NCBI GenBank assembly: GCA_016806645.1 | Contig: JACSYO010001810.1 | Coordinates: forward strand, 4,141,001 to 4,205,000 | Origin: Ophiodon elongatus | Lineage: Eukaryota; Chordata; Actinopteri; Perciformes; Hexagrammidae | Direction: 5' to 3' | DNA: 64,000 nt | In this document: piece after piece, positions 37,401-49,800 of the stretch | Position numbering within the stretch: position 1 is the first letter of the stretch | How the letters are laid out: every line of letters begins with the position of its first letter | Program-made: the position numbers and the translations under genes | Notes under the pieces: generated by a model | The model's database searches: none | What the model saw: the letters and a program-made list of their open reading frames with translations, nothing else | Told to the model about the DNA's origin: nothing

Positions 37401-39282
37401 AGTGTACAGCTAGTCTTGGCAGAACACTGTGAACATTTAGAGGAAAGGGCGTGTGATTTACTATGCGTCCTTCTGTTGCCTCGCCCAGTAGTCCTCCAAA
37501 GGTGATGACAGGAGACATGCAGGCACAGTAGAGGAATAGGAAAGAGGCCACACACTGTAAACTAAAAGCATCAGTGTAGTCGGACAGGTAGTGGGGTGCC
37601 TTGCGCTTGATGTCTAAGAAAAGACCACCAAACCACCTGGAAATATAAAAAGGAAATTTGTCACTTGTATCATATATTCACATGTGCAAACTTCCTTTAC
37701 AAAAGTATAACAGATACCCTATTTTTATAAACAGCAATATAAATTAATTTACATTACATTACAGCTTTATTCTTGAAAAACATGCAAAAGATTATTTATT
37801 TTATTTATTTTTCATTTACTTTATTTCCCTTCATTCCCTTCTTCCCACTGTTCAACAATCTAGCTGCAAATAAACAGGCAGGATGTTTCTATGGAAACCA
37901 CGTTATGACTACAACTACAGACTAAGTTTACCCAGAAATAGATGATCAGCATTACAGTGTAGATTTTGTGGGAAAGTAAAAATGTTCAGTTTACTGAATT
38001 GATTTTGTAACGGTCTGTGTTCATTTTAGACAGCGTATAATAAGGAAATACTGTTGTCAAACTAACGCAAGAGTAATGTATTATCTCACATAATTGTTTT
38101 GTATTTTTATTTATTTATGTAATATTTGTCTGCGGGCCAAGTATTATTTAGTGCAGCATGAGTATACTTTCTGTTTGATTTTTTTTTACATAACCGTAAA
38201 CACCGAAAGCATTTTGTTTTTGTAATAACCCAATTCAAGAAGCAAACTTAAAAAAATACCATATCAAATTTAACTGCAGGCTCCCTGCAAATTCTTCTCT
38301 ATATGTTACTAGGGTTGTAACAGAATGAGTTTTTCACAATACGATGTTTATTAACAATTAACATATATCTAGGTGTGTGACAGCGCAGCCAGACCGCTTC
38401 TGTCTGTACCTTTAACACACTCACTTAACATTATGTCAGTTTTTTTCAATTCTCTAGATAATCAAATGTACACGGTATGATAACCGACAATTTCAATGCA
38501 GTGTTATACCTTGATACCGGTATACCTTTACAACCCTATATGTTATAAAACATAGCAAAATAAATTGAGTGTTGTGTGAAGGTTTGAAGGATGAGTAGTT
38601 CAACTGCAAATAGATTCTCTGCAGCAAAGTAGTGAGCGTTGTGAGTGGGCTGCATGCCGTAGTGCCACAGCACTGCATATCCACAGTTTAGTATGAGGCA
38701 CTTAGTTATTTCTAAAAATGTATTTCTTCACCTCTGTATAAAGACTTCACGCTCTTCTACTGGTGATTAGAATTCACTTCTTTATTTTCAACACTTTGTA
38801 CCTTCCAGTACGCTGCAGTTCTGGACCCCCGTGGCCACCTTCCTCCACTTCCTCTTCGCCCTCAATTAATCCGTTTGGTAAAATGTTACTTTTCTTCCTC
38901 TTCTCCTGTTTAAAATATAACCAACAGCAAGTTAGGTCCTTTTTCAAGCACACAACCTTAATAATCACAGAAAATCGGAAAGAGAGTAAAGGAAGTCAAC
39001 CAGCTAACACAATTCTTACTAACCTGAGAAGGTACATTTTTTGGTGGTTCTATCCGTATGGATGGGTCCCACTCTCCTGGAGGCAGGACTGTTACTTGAT
39101 CGAGGAATTCATCAATCCCAGCGATCAGATCATTTCGGTCTTTAGCTTTATAAGCAACATCATGGAACACCTGGAGACAGAAAAATCAGGAAGGTTGATC
39201 AGGGCTGCACTCAAACCTTGACTGACCGCAGTGCAGTGCACAAGTCTCACTACTCCCCTGTATTTGGCATCCCTCAAGATAC

Positions 39283-39318
<36 letters not shown>

Positions 39319-42300
39319 ATATATATATAGATATATATATATATACATATATAATTCATAGACTCATGGATATACAAATGCAGGAATGTCTGCCAACCTT
39401 AACTGTAATGGAAAAAACAGGCACATTCACATACACATATGAACATGTGCAGAATATACTGTACAAACAAAGGACCTGCTCACTATGACACAAGTTAGTG
39501 TTAATATCTGACTTACGATTTTTCCCTATAATATATACAACCTCGAGGCGCTCCGTTATCTCACCTGGAAGAAGCGAGCACCCCAAGAACTAAGGCTGAG
39601 TCCTTAGCAGAGGCCCACGTCCCCTTTCCTGTCTATCTTTGGCTGTATTATCTAATAAAGGCAAAAAAGCCCCGAAATAATAATAAAAAATAAAAAAGAT
39701 AGAAAATATCTAGTCTCGTCGAATCTGCCCATTATAACAAAGTTTGGACTTTGTCAAAGCCCATCTTTTCCACCTCGGTGATGATGGAGAGCAGCCTAAA
39801 TCCCAGACAAAAGAGGGACATGAGGGCTGACTAATCGCCAAAACCATGTCATAAAAGCTCCGAGCTGTGTTTCATGCTGAGAAATGTTCCATCACTTCAG
39901 AAATTTGTTGAGTTCTGCTGGACTGTGAATTTATGCATAGTGCCTGCAGAAAATCTGAGTATGACATCTGGTTGACATTCAAAACAAACCACACTCTTTA
40001 AAACATGAATAAAAAATAACCCCTGCAGAATTCTAACATGATAATAAGGTGTTCTTCAGTGAATACTTACCTCATCTGTCATAAGTGTTGCAATGGACCT
40101 TCCAATCTCATGATACTGAGGCCCTCTTCCCAAGGGCCCTAAAAGAATAAACAGAAACCTAAAGGCAAAAACAGACTTTTTTAAAACACATTGTCAAATC
40201 AAATCTCTATAACAACTAACTAACAGGGTGGAATCAGCCTGCAGTAACCTTGTGGCGATGGGGACTTCGGCCAGCCCACTGAGCAGGACCGCCGGTGAAA
40301 GGCGGACAAATGCCACCACCGGCTTGTTCAGAGATTCCAGCTCTCCCACTAACACGTTACACGCCTCGGCCCCTGCTGGGATCTTCTTCATGAAATGAAG
40401 GTCTATCTGAAAGAGGACACATTGGGTAATGTTTAGAATATCATATAAAAGGCCTTGGCACCCTTTCCGATTAAATTATCGTCTAAGCTGCTTTGACTAT
40501 GATCATGCTTTGAGAAGGTACAACAAAATAAAAAATCATGTTCAAAAGTACACAATATAAAATAGTCATTAATTGTCCTTCCTCGCATAAAGCCCTAAAC
40601 TAAATGGTTTGACTGGATTCTAGCCTAAATATAGTCCAGCTGTCCAGACTTTGTGTGTCAAATAAGTCACAGATTATAGAATATTCTATATATATACATA
40701 TGTATATATACATATGTATATATATAGAATATTACAAAAGATTATTGAAACACTGATGTTAGTTTGAACTGTTGCATAATAATACATAAGAATGCATTTA
40801 ATTTAATTTTTAATTTTAAGTATGATTCCTAAAAGCATATAAAAGCTGACCTCGACTATGAAACTGATCCTCTTACAGTAGCTAAATCTGCTTTACACTC
40901 TTTAATGCAGTGAAACTGCATTGTACAGAAAATTCTGCAATATTAAAGGTGTTAATTTTTCAGCGATAATTATGAGGAGGCAAGTGTTGACTGGAGTGTT
41001 GTTTGTTCCTTCATAGAGTTCATGTGGCTCTTAGGAGGCTGTCCAGAACCATCCAAAAGAATATCTGTGATGTATTGATGGGTCATGACTTCAATAAACA
41101 CTGATATAGTGCTGATTTTTAAAGTCTGACAGTTAATACTGATTATTTTGCTGTGTGCATTGAACAACATGTGAGATGATATGCAACTGCTGCAAGGGGA
41201 CGACGACTTTGATTGGTGCCGTTTTCATAAATGTATATGGTGGATGATTAGGTAGAAATATTCTAAAAATACACTCCATATAAGCAGAGCGCATTGCATC
41301 AATGTCTAAGTGAACAGGAGAAAGGACATGAAACAGTTATTAATACTGACCTAAACAAAATGTTAAAATCCTATACATTATGCAAAAGGTTGCAACACAG
41401 ATTTTGTCTTTGTCTTTCCTGTGTGTGTTTGTTGTGTGGTAGTAATACTTAATATGGTTATAATCCTAATCCTTAACTACATGGCCTTTCCATTAAAAGT
41501 AGCAACAATGACCTCCTATCTGTTGTTTGAAACGCACAATAACATAATTGCCAGCTCATATTTGTCAAATATGACATACTTTTAGTAAGAATTACATTTG
41601 GGCTAATGTTACACAACTGTACAGTATTCTGACAGCTCTACAATACAATACCCACTCTGATAAAAGTGCATCAATTGATGCAATTTCCTTTACATACTGT
41701 ATATATACTTAACTACAATTAAAATATCAGCATTCATTTATTATTACTATAAACCAACTAAACTTAAAGTATCAAAAGTCACTCATTATGCAGAAAAACG
41801 GCCCATGTGACTTCTATATATTATAATGTTGTATTATTATTGCTGATGCATTACTGTAATGTGTAGGCAGCATGTTATTCGGGTAGCTGGTAGAGGTGGA
41901 TATAATTCTTATTCATTCAATTATATAGGTATTTTATCTACAACAATGTATTGTATATTCTAAGATGATGACATGTTGTGCATATAAAAGCCTACTTAAG
42001 AAATTAACTAGTAATTATAGCTGTAAAATGTTTCCCTCTGACATGTGAAGTAGAAGTATAAAGTAGTATGAAATGAAAAATGAAATAAAAAGTATGAGCA
42101 TTCTGACATTATGCACATAACTTAGAGAAACACAGTACCGCGATTTGAGGAGGGATGCCAGCATCTTTGTTTGCAAAATGACCTCTAGCCTCCCCTTGTT
42201 AACCTGCCATACTTGCCTTCCCCCCTCTCCAGCCTTTAGTAGTAGAGAGAGTGCAGAGTCAGAGGGGTTGCTTAGTTGAAAATATTCATTAGTCTTTTCT

Positions 42301-45300
42301 GCCTGACTCGTTGATCCTTTATCTGACTGAGGTTTGTGCAAGTTAGTAGCGTCCACCGGGCGCAGCTGCAATGAATGTAATAATGTAGGCTATTATCAAA
42401 GCACTTATTTGTGCACTATTCACTTATATGTGCACATGCACATGCACATGCACATTTAAAGATGTTACTTCCCCAAACAAAAGACACAAAAAAGGATGGA
42501 GGAGTAAATCATGGTTACAACGCATGTGTGTTGACTCCGTAGGGATATCTTTGAATGAAATTAGTAGATTTACAGGAAATATTTGAAAGTGCATCTGCAC
42601 AGTCTGTGTACTATACCTTGCTGAAGTCCACAGAACTGTTCTCTCTACTCAAGTCCCCTTTCCCGTCTGGACCCGCTAAATGAGACTGGGAGGCCGTCAT
42701 CTGACCTGGGTAATCCAGAAAGGAGGATTAAGAAAAATTCCTAAAATGTCTCAATATTTCAGCAATTGATGATTTTACTAAATATCGCGAGACTGACCAA
42801 GTATACAGAATATTCCTAGAAATGGAACAGGAGTGAGACTCATACACAGATCACAGAGGACAACTTTTACCTGGTGGATAAAACCACAAAAGATTTTCAT
42901 TCCTGTTGTTGTATAAATAAAAACAGACTCATGTTAACATGATTACTGTCAAGCAGCCTGACAGGTCTGGCTTAATTTCTGTATTCACTAAACAGCAGGG
43001 TCAAAAATGAACACTAATTAAAGCGTTTAATATACTTACAAAGCCTAGCATGAGGCTTATCAGAGATTGTTGCTTTGAAATACGCGTGATGCCACAGCGG
43101 TGAAATTAAATTACTCATGCCACCAAGATGTCTTATAAACAAGAAAAATATTTAACAAACATGTTGGTGTGTTCTGCTAACTAATTTTGTCATGTGGAAT
43201 TCTGGCAAACCTGAAGCTTATAAAACTGGTTGGGAATGATATTACAACCTTGCCGTGGACTAAATTCAGTTTAATAGGTTTTTGTGCTGCGAAGATCAAC
43301 AGCAAATAAATTTGCATATTTATAGAATGTACTTTTGCACATTGTTTTTTAATCTCCTTTTTAATTCAACCGTTTCAACCAAACAAAAACAACCCATTTT
43401 GAGTTGCCAGTATCAACACGAATCATGAGAATATTCGCTTCTACATTATGTTTTTTCTTGTTGTTTGTTGGTATAAGCTGGTAAAGGTGCAAGGGCATAC
43501 TGCATATACAGCCCCTGTTGACTTCAGTGGGACTGTGGCAGGTGGGTGGGCAGATGGTGGGTGGTGGATAGAATCAGAATGAAGAGAAGATGGAGCATAC
43601 GCAAGTTGAGACCATATGCATATAAGACACATACACATATTGCACATTTACCGAGTATCTAAACTTAAACACTCCTGACCACATTTAAAACAGAACCCGG
43701 TGAAACAGTGAACCCCACCCTTTTTGACTTGTGACCCCTTAAAACAAAGTTATGAATACTTAGGACCCCTTCTCACAGTCGGCATAGTATGTCAACATGT
43801 TGTGACCTGTTAAACCAAAGACTGTTTTTTTCTCATCAGAATATTTTATAGGATATATATAGAGATTTATATAGTTCTGCTTTTTTCACCATTCTTGTCC
43901 AGGTGGAGCTCCGATGACCGTCGACCCATGTCAGCAATGGAGCGTACAATCGGCAGGCGATTAGCCAGCTTCTTCTGGTTCTGGTGATGGTGCCGCTTCA
44001 GCAGGGTTTCACGCACTCTATTTCTGAGATCGTCTCCCAGTGGTGAGTATAACTCCTGGTGGTCCAAGACCATGTCTAAGGTAGACACAGACAAGATATT
44101 TAGTTTTCTAGCTAAGAGCAAGTTGGATTTTGTTAGTGCATCAATATCGTCCTAGAGTTCAAACAGTGCATCAAACACTGTCCTTATCCTTCTAGACCTT
44201 TATGCTGCATTTGACACAGTGAACCACCAGATTCCTATGTCCTCCTTTCATGACCTGGGTGTCTCAGGCCCTGCTCTCTCCCTTTTCTCATCCTACCTCA
44301 ACAACCGCACTTACCGGGTAACCTGGAGAGGGTCTGTGTTTGAACCTTGTCCCCTCACTACTGGGGTCCCTCAAGGTTCCGTCCTGGGTCCCCTCATCTT
44401 CTCTATGTACACCAACTCTCTTGGCTCTGTCATTCGCTCACATGGGTTTTCCTACCATAGCTATGCTGATGACACCCAACTAATCCTTTCGTTTTCCCAA
44501 TCTGAAACACAGGTAGCAGCACGAATCTCTGCCTGTCTGACTGACATCTCTCAGTGGATGTCCGCACACCACCTGAAAATCAACCCTGACAAGACTGAAC
44601 TACTTTTCCTTCCAGGGAAAGGCTCTCCCACCCACGACCTGACTATCACCTTCGACAACTCCGTGTTAGCCCCAACCCTGACTGCTAGGAACCTTGTGTG
44701 ACACTCGACAGTCAACTCTCCCTTACTGCCAACATTACTGCAACAACATGTTCCTGTCGGTACATGCTGCACAACATCAGGAGAATCAGGTCCCCTTCTC
44801 ACCCAGAAGGCGGCGCAGGTTCTGGTACAGGCTTTGGTCATCTCACGTCTAGACTACTGTAACTCCCTCCTGGCAGGTCAACCTGCTAGTGCCATCCGAC
44901 CTCTGCAGCTCATCCAGAATGCAGCAGCTCGACTGGTCTTTAACCTAAATTCACCCACACTACTCTGCTCCTCCGCTCCCTTTACTGGTTACCGGTGGCT
45001 GCCCGCATCCATTTAAAAACATTGGTACTTGCGTACAGTGCTGCGAACAGATCAGGTCCAGTCTACATCCAGGACATGGTCAAACCTTACACCCCAGCCC
45101 ACTCACTCCGCTCTGCATCTGCCAATTGGCTTGTAGCTCCGTCACTGCGAGCTAACCACTCAACAAAATCACGACTGTTCGCTGCCCTGGCTCCTAAGTG
45201 GTGGAATGAGCTCCCTAATGACATCAGGACAGCAGAAAGTCTCTACATCTTCCGCCGCAAACTAAAAACACATCTCTTCTGACTATACCTGCAATAAAAA

Positions 45301-46828
45301 TAAATAAATAAAAAAAAAATGATGTGTACATATATATATATATCGTAGTACTTTAGTAGCACTTAAATGACACTTACTTATAGCACTTAGTAGGTAGTTT
45401 GGCTTTCTTGAGGAAATTGTACTTTCTTGATTCTTGTTGTTCTGGGTTTGAACTCTCATGGTTGAATGCACTTATTGTAAGTCGCTTTGGATAAAAGCGT
45501 CTGCTCAATGAAATGTAATGTAATGTAATGTAATAAGGAGCACGACAAAGCATTAGGAAAAAAAAATGTCCTCCTCATTGCATGACGTTTCCCCTCAAAC
45601 ATACAACTCAAGCCAGTTAACTCAGTCATGTGTGAAATGTAATAGTGACCAAGACAACATTTTCAGCAGTCTTGGGTTGACAAAAACATTAACGTTGTTA
45701 CTTGCCATAAGTTTCATTACATTAGTTACCTGCAATCTCTTCAATGCTATTAGCCCTCATGTCAAGCAGCACAGTGCTGTTGATAATGCAGCTTCGCAGC
45801 TCGAACAGGCTGTGTAGAGACAGAGTGGCTACGTAGGGTTTACTCCATCGTTCTCCTCCGTCCTCCACGTCCTCCTCAAACTTCAGCCACCTGTAACAGG
45901 AGTTTGAGTACCAGTAAGGAGAGAAGCCAGCAGAAGGCAAACGGGCTGGCCATCTGTTCTGGCTGCAATAACAACACTTACTTACTCCCCATCCTTATTG
46001 CCTCTCATCAGGGTATCACTATATAAAATATGTCTGATATACCATTTTAACATAAGAACATAATTCATATGATTAATAAATTCTGCATCTTGATTAACAT
46101 TGACAATTACCAAAGAAAGAAAGTAACAATAAGTTAATTCCTCGAGCAATTACAACAATGAATTGTGACGACTTAATGTAACAGGATCACAAACATTAGA
46201 CACACAGCTATATTTCTCATCAGTATAAGTGGGATCATGTTTATGACCAGTCCATTCAATCAGAGCTTTCAGTAATGGCATGTAGGTCATGACTGTGTGT
46301 GGATCCGGTAATGACAGGACAGTCTAATGGTACCTGGCACTTTCCCTCCACTCAGGATCTTCTCCATCTCGCACACAGATTTCATCCATCTCCGTGAAGA
46401 GGTCATGAGGAATATGCTCCTCATCATCATCCTCAGTGCCCAGCAGGAACTGCACTCTCTGGGAGGGAGTGTCTGGGAACACAAGTGATTGCCCTGAGTG
46501 GTTCAAATTGAAACGGTCATACTAAGTATCTTAAGTTAGTAAAAGATCCTGTACGATTACTTTTTTCTCTTTTATGCTATAATGTGTACAAGGGCCATGA
46601 TTTTCGCTAGTACCATAAACAGGTGACTCTCTACCCTCCACCAAAGTGGGGGCCCGGTCCCTGCTCCTTTTCCTGTGTTTGTTTCCATGGTGATGATGCC
46701 TGCGATGGCTGCGGTGCCTGGTACTGCCCAAGGGGACGTGGACCCCGATGTAGAGCGTCCTGTGGCCTAGGGACACATCACACATAGTTTAGAGGACGGC
46801 AACATGCCTGCCTGCCTGCCTGCCTGCC

Positions 46829-46875
<47 letters not shown>

Positions 46876-49800
46876 GTTTGCAATCACACACTTTAACTGA
46901 TTTAGCTGATGAAATGATGACCATAGTCCATTGAGCTTTATACTATTTATCATGAGTTTCTGCCACATCCTGAGTGTTTTTACTGTGATGAAATGCATTG
47001 CTCAAACAGATATGTAATAATATAATGCTTACTGAATGGACCATGCCTATATATTGAATAATTATTATTTTAATTATGAATGAAACAGGAAAAAAGTATC
47101 TGATAAATATTCTGGCAATTTGTATGGCATTCAATTACAGTGTGATATAGTGATGTTATAATATGAAAACTGTAGTATGGTATAGTATCTATACATATAT
47201 CTTTTTCATGTGGGCAATACATGAGCATACTGCATGAAGTCAGTGCATATTGCTATACATATGGCTTTGACAAGGAAAGTGTGAATACAGTTCAGCTACA
47301 TGATGTGTAAGATGTAATGTTGCAACTATACAATAATGAAGGACTTATGTTTGTAGCTACTGCCCTTGTTTGTAAATGACTGTGCATATATATTTAAAGC
47401 CCGCGGCTATGTAAATTTGTGTTGCCTGGGTGTTAATTCTTGCATCCATGCCTTCTCAATGCCTTGCATAGCTATGTACTGTATATGTGTCCATGTTTGT
47501 GTTTGTGCCGGTATGAGACAGCGTGAGTGAGAGAGAAGAACGTCTGTGTTTGCTCTTGTAAGTCAGCCCACTCAGTTCACTGCAGTATGATATGAAGATA
47601 CAGACAACTATATACAGTGGACATTTTTTTATTTTTTGAGCTCTGTATATAAATTGCAAAAAAATGCCTTACAATAAACCTTTAACTGATAAAATAATGT
47701 GTTTTCAGTTAAGGTGTAAAGTTCTGTTCAGTTGTGTCATTTAACATCCAAAGACAAGTTGTTTCCAAACCTACTGAAGCAAAGTGCTGTGCGCGCGCAC
47801 ACACACACACACACACACACAGCCATGCATGAGATGCACAGTATCCACACTTACACGGTTATACTATACATGAAGGCTACCTGCATTATTATGACCATAT
47901 TTGATAAATTACTGTAGTGGCTTGTGATTCTCCTGAAGATAAAAGTAGGACAAAATCTTGTTTTGAGAACAAGTTCATATTGTTAACCCAAAATAAAAAG
48001 CTGAAACCTTTTAATTTAACTGAATAGAAAAAAACAGAGATGTTGTGTATTGTTATCTGTGTCTATAGATACACATGTGGAATGCTTCTGGCCTTTAGTT
48101 AGCCGAAGTTACTCAATCATACTGTTTGAATCTTGTTTTGATTGTCCATGTTTTTCAGTGATTATGAAATTGCTGAGGCAAACTCAGCTCACCCACAGTT
48201 TCTACCTCCCACTCTGCTCTTATCTTTTAACTATGAAAAAAACTGTCAAGAGGAGAGCCGTTGTTTTAAGGAGAGAGTGGGGGCGGACTCAGCTACAGCA
48301 GCCTTTCACTGCTTGAAGCTGTTTGTATTCCAGATGCATTCAGTGCAGTCCAGGTACCTTCAAGATCCTCCTGGCCAAAGTTGGTTCCCTGTTGGGACCG
48401 TGTTCCTCCTCGGTCCACCACAGCCTCATCATCATTCCTCTGTTGGACACATCGTGGCAAACACAGAACAAACACATATTTAACATTATAAACATTACTC
48501 AAGAGCACAAGAGTCATACAGTATCTTATCTAAGCTGCAACATGAAACAACATATATTCAAGTTTACTAATGTAAACAGAGCATGAAATGTTTAAATGTT
48601 TGTTGACTTGAGGTTGCCTCACAGTCGAGGGCATTATGAACAAACACATTATCCAACTCAATGCCATGGTAGCCACGGAAACTAATTGCATGTCCAACCT
48701 TGAAGAGGAAAGAGTATCATCTTAGTCCAAACAAAAAGCTTTTTATAATGGGAAAAATAAATGACCCACCTACAATTAAAGCTGAAATGACACTATAGTG
48801 TATAGGTTCACTGAGGAAGACTATTCTTTGCATGCTTAGTTAGGCCTGTAGAATATTTCTCATATATCCTTCCATTCACTCCTCTCACGCACACTCACTC
48901 ATAATCATTGTCTGGGGCTGTAAATCGTGTTATCAGCTGTTCTCATCAGCTGATCACATCTAATAGCCCATCGTCACACCTACATTCTTAATCTATAATT
49001 TTACTGTCTCTTTTTAAATAAGATCCTCTCTCGCCCCTCCACTAAATTCCCATCACCACAGATTCATCATTTCAGCCTCATCAGCCTACCAGTGTCAGCA
49101 GTATCATCAGCCACCACCAGCGTCTGGACTGCATGGGGGGGATTTATGTTGCTGCCACTAAGGGCAAACACCCCTTGATTATAAACCTCCCTGTCGAGTG
49201 TGAGCGCCAAAGACTTTCTCTCAAGACTTCATTATCACCGATCATGTTATAGAACACAATATCTTTTCTTCATGCACTTGTCTCTCCTGATTAAAACTTG
49301 TTCAAGGTGCTTTCTTTGCAGTCACCTGTATTACTTTGTTAATGTGACCCGAGCTTAAAAGGTGAATCACTACTTGACACCGTTTAAAACAAACACGTTG
49401 GTTAAAGTAAGTTTGTAATCTCCTCATTAGCTGATTTTTTCTTTTCTCTTTTTCCTTTTAATCACTGATTTATCCATCTTCTTCTACCACCCACACTTAT
49501 CCAGTTACAACAATACATTGCACTTGTTCTTAATTGAGGAGAGAAAATAAAACTCAGGCTGCATTCCAAATAAAGGATACAGGTTTATGAGTATCAGCTT
49601 TGATATTATGTTACTAATTCTCATTGCAACAGGGGAGCAAGTTATGAGACTGGTCCACATGGAGGTTAATGCCATTTTTCTTAACAGACAAAAGTGACAG
49701 AAAACATGCATGTTTAATCCTTAATGAAGAGTTTTCAACAGATTACAAGAGAGAATACTGAATGGCATGCTGTTTGAGCCGAAGAGATTTCCCATGAATC

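Noticed and set aside
38763..39221. 152-codon plus-strand frame
   Set aside because: Antisense of two slc4a10 exons and the intron between them.
42139..42365. Whole 118-codon minus-strand frame as a constitutive slc4a10 exon
   Set aside because: With the outer donor the length is 227 nt and would break the frame at a phase-0 junction; only the 153-nt version is kept, as a candidate.
44219..45282. Reverse transcriptase frames as a functional gene
   Set aside because: They are separated by frameshifts and stops, are 5' truncated, and end in an L2 tail; this is a dead element.
46806..46874. Regular tetranucleotide array as a CRISPR-like structure
   Set aside because: It is a simple microsatellite without spacers in an animal genome.
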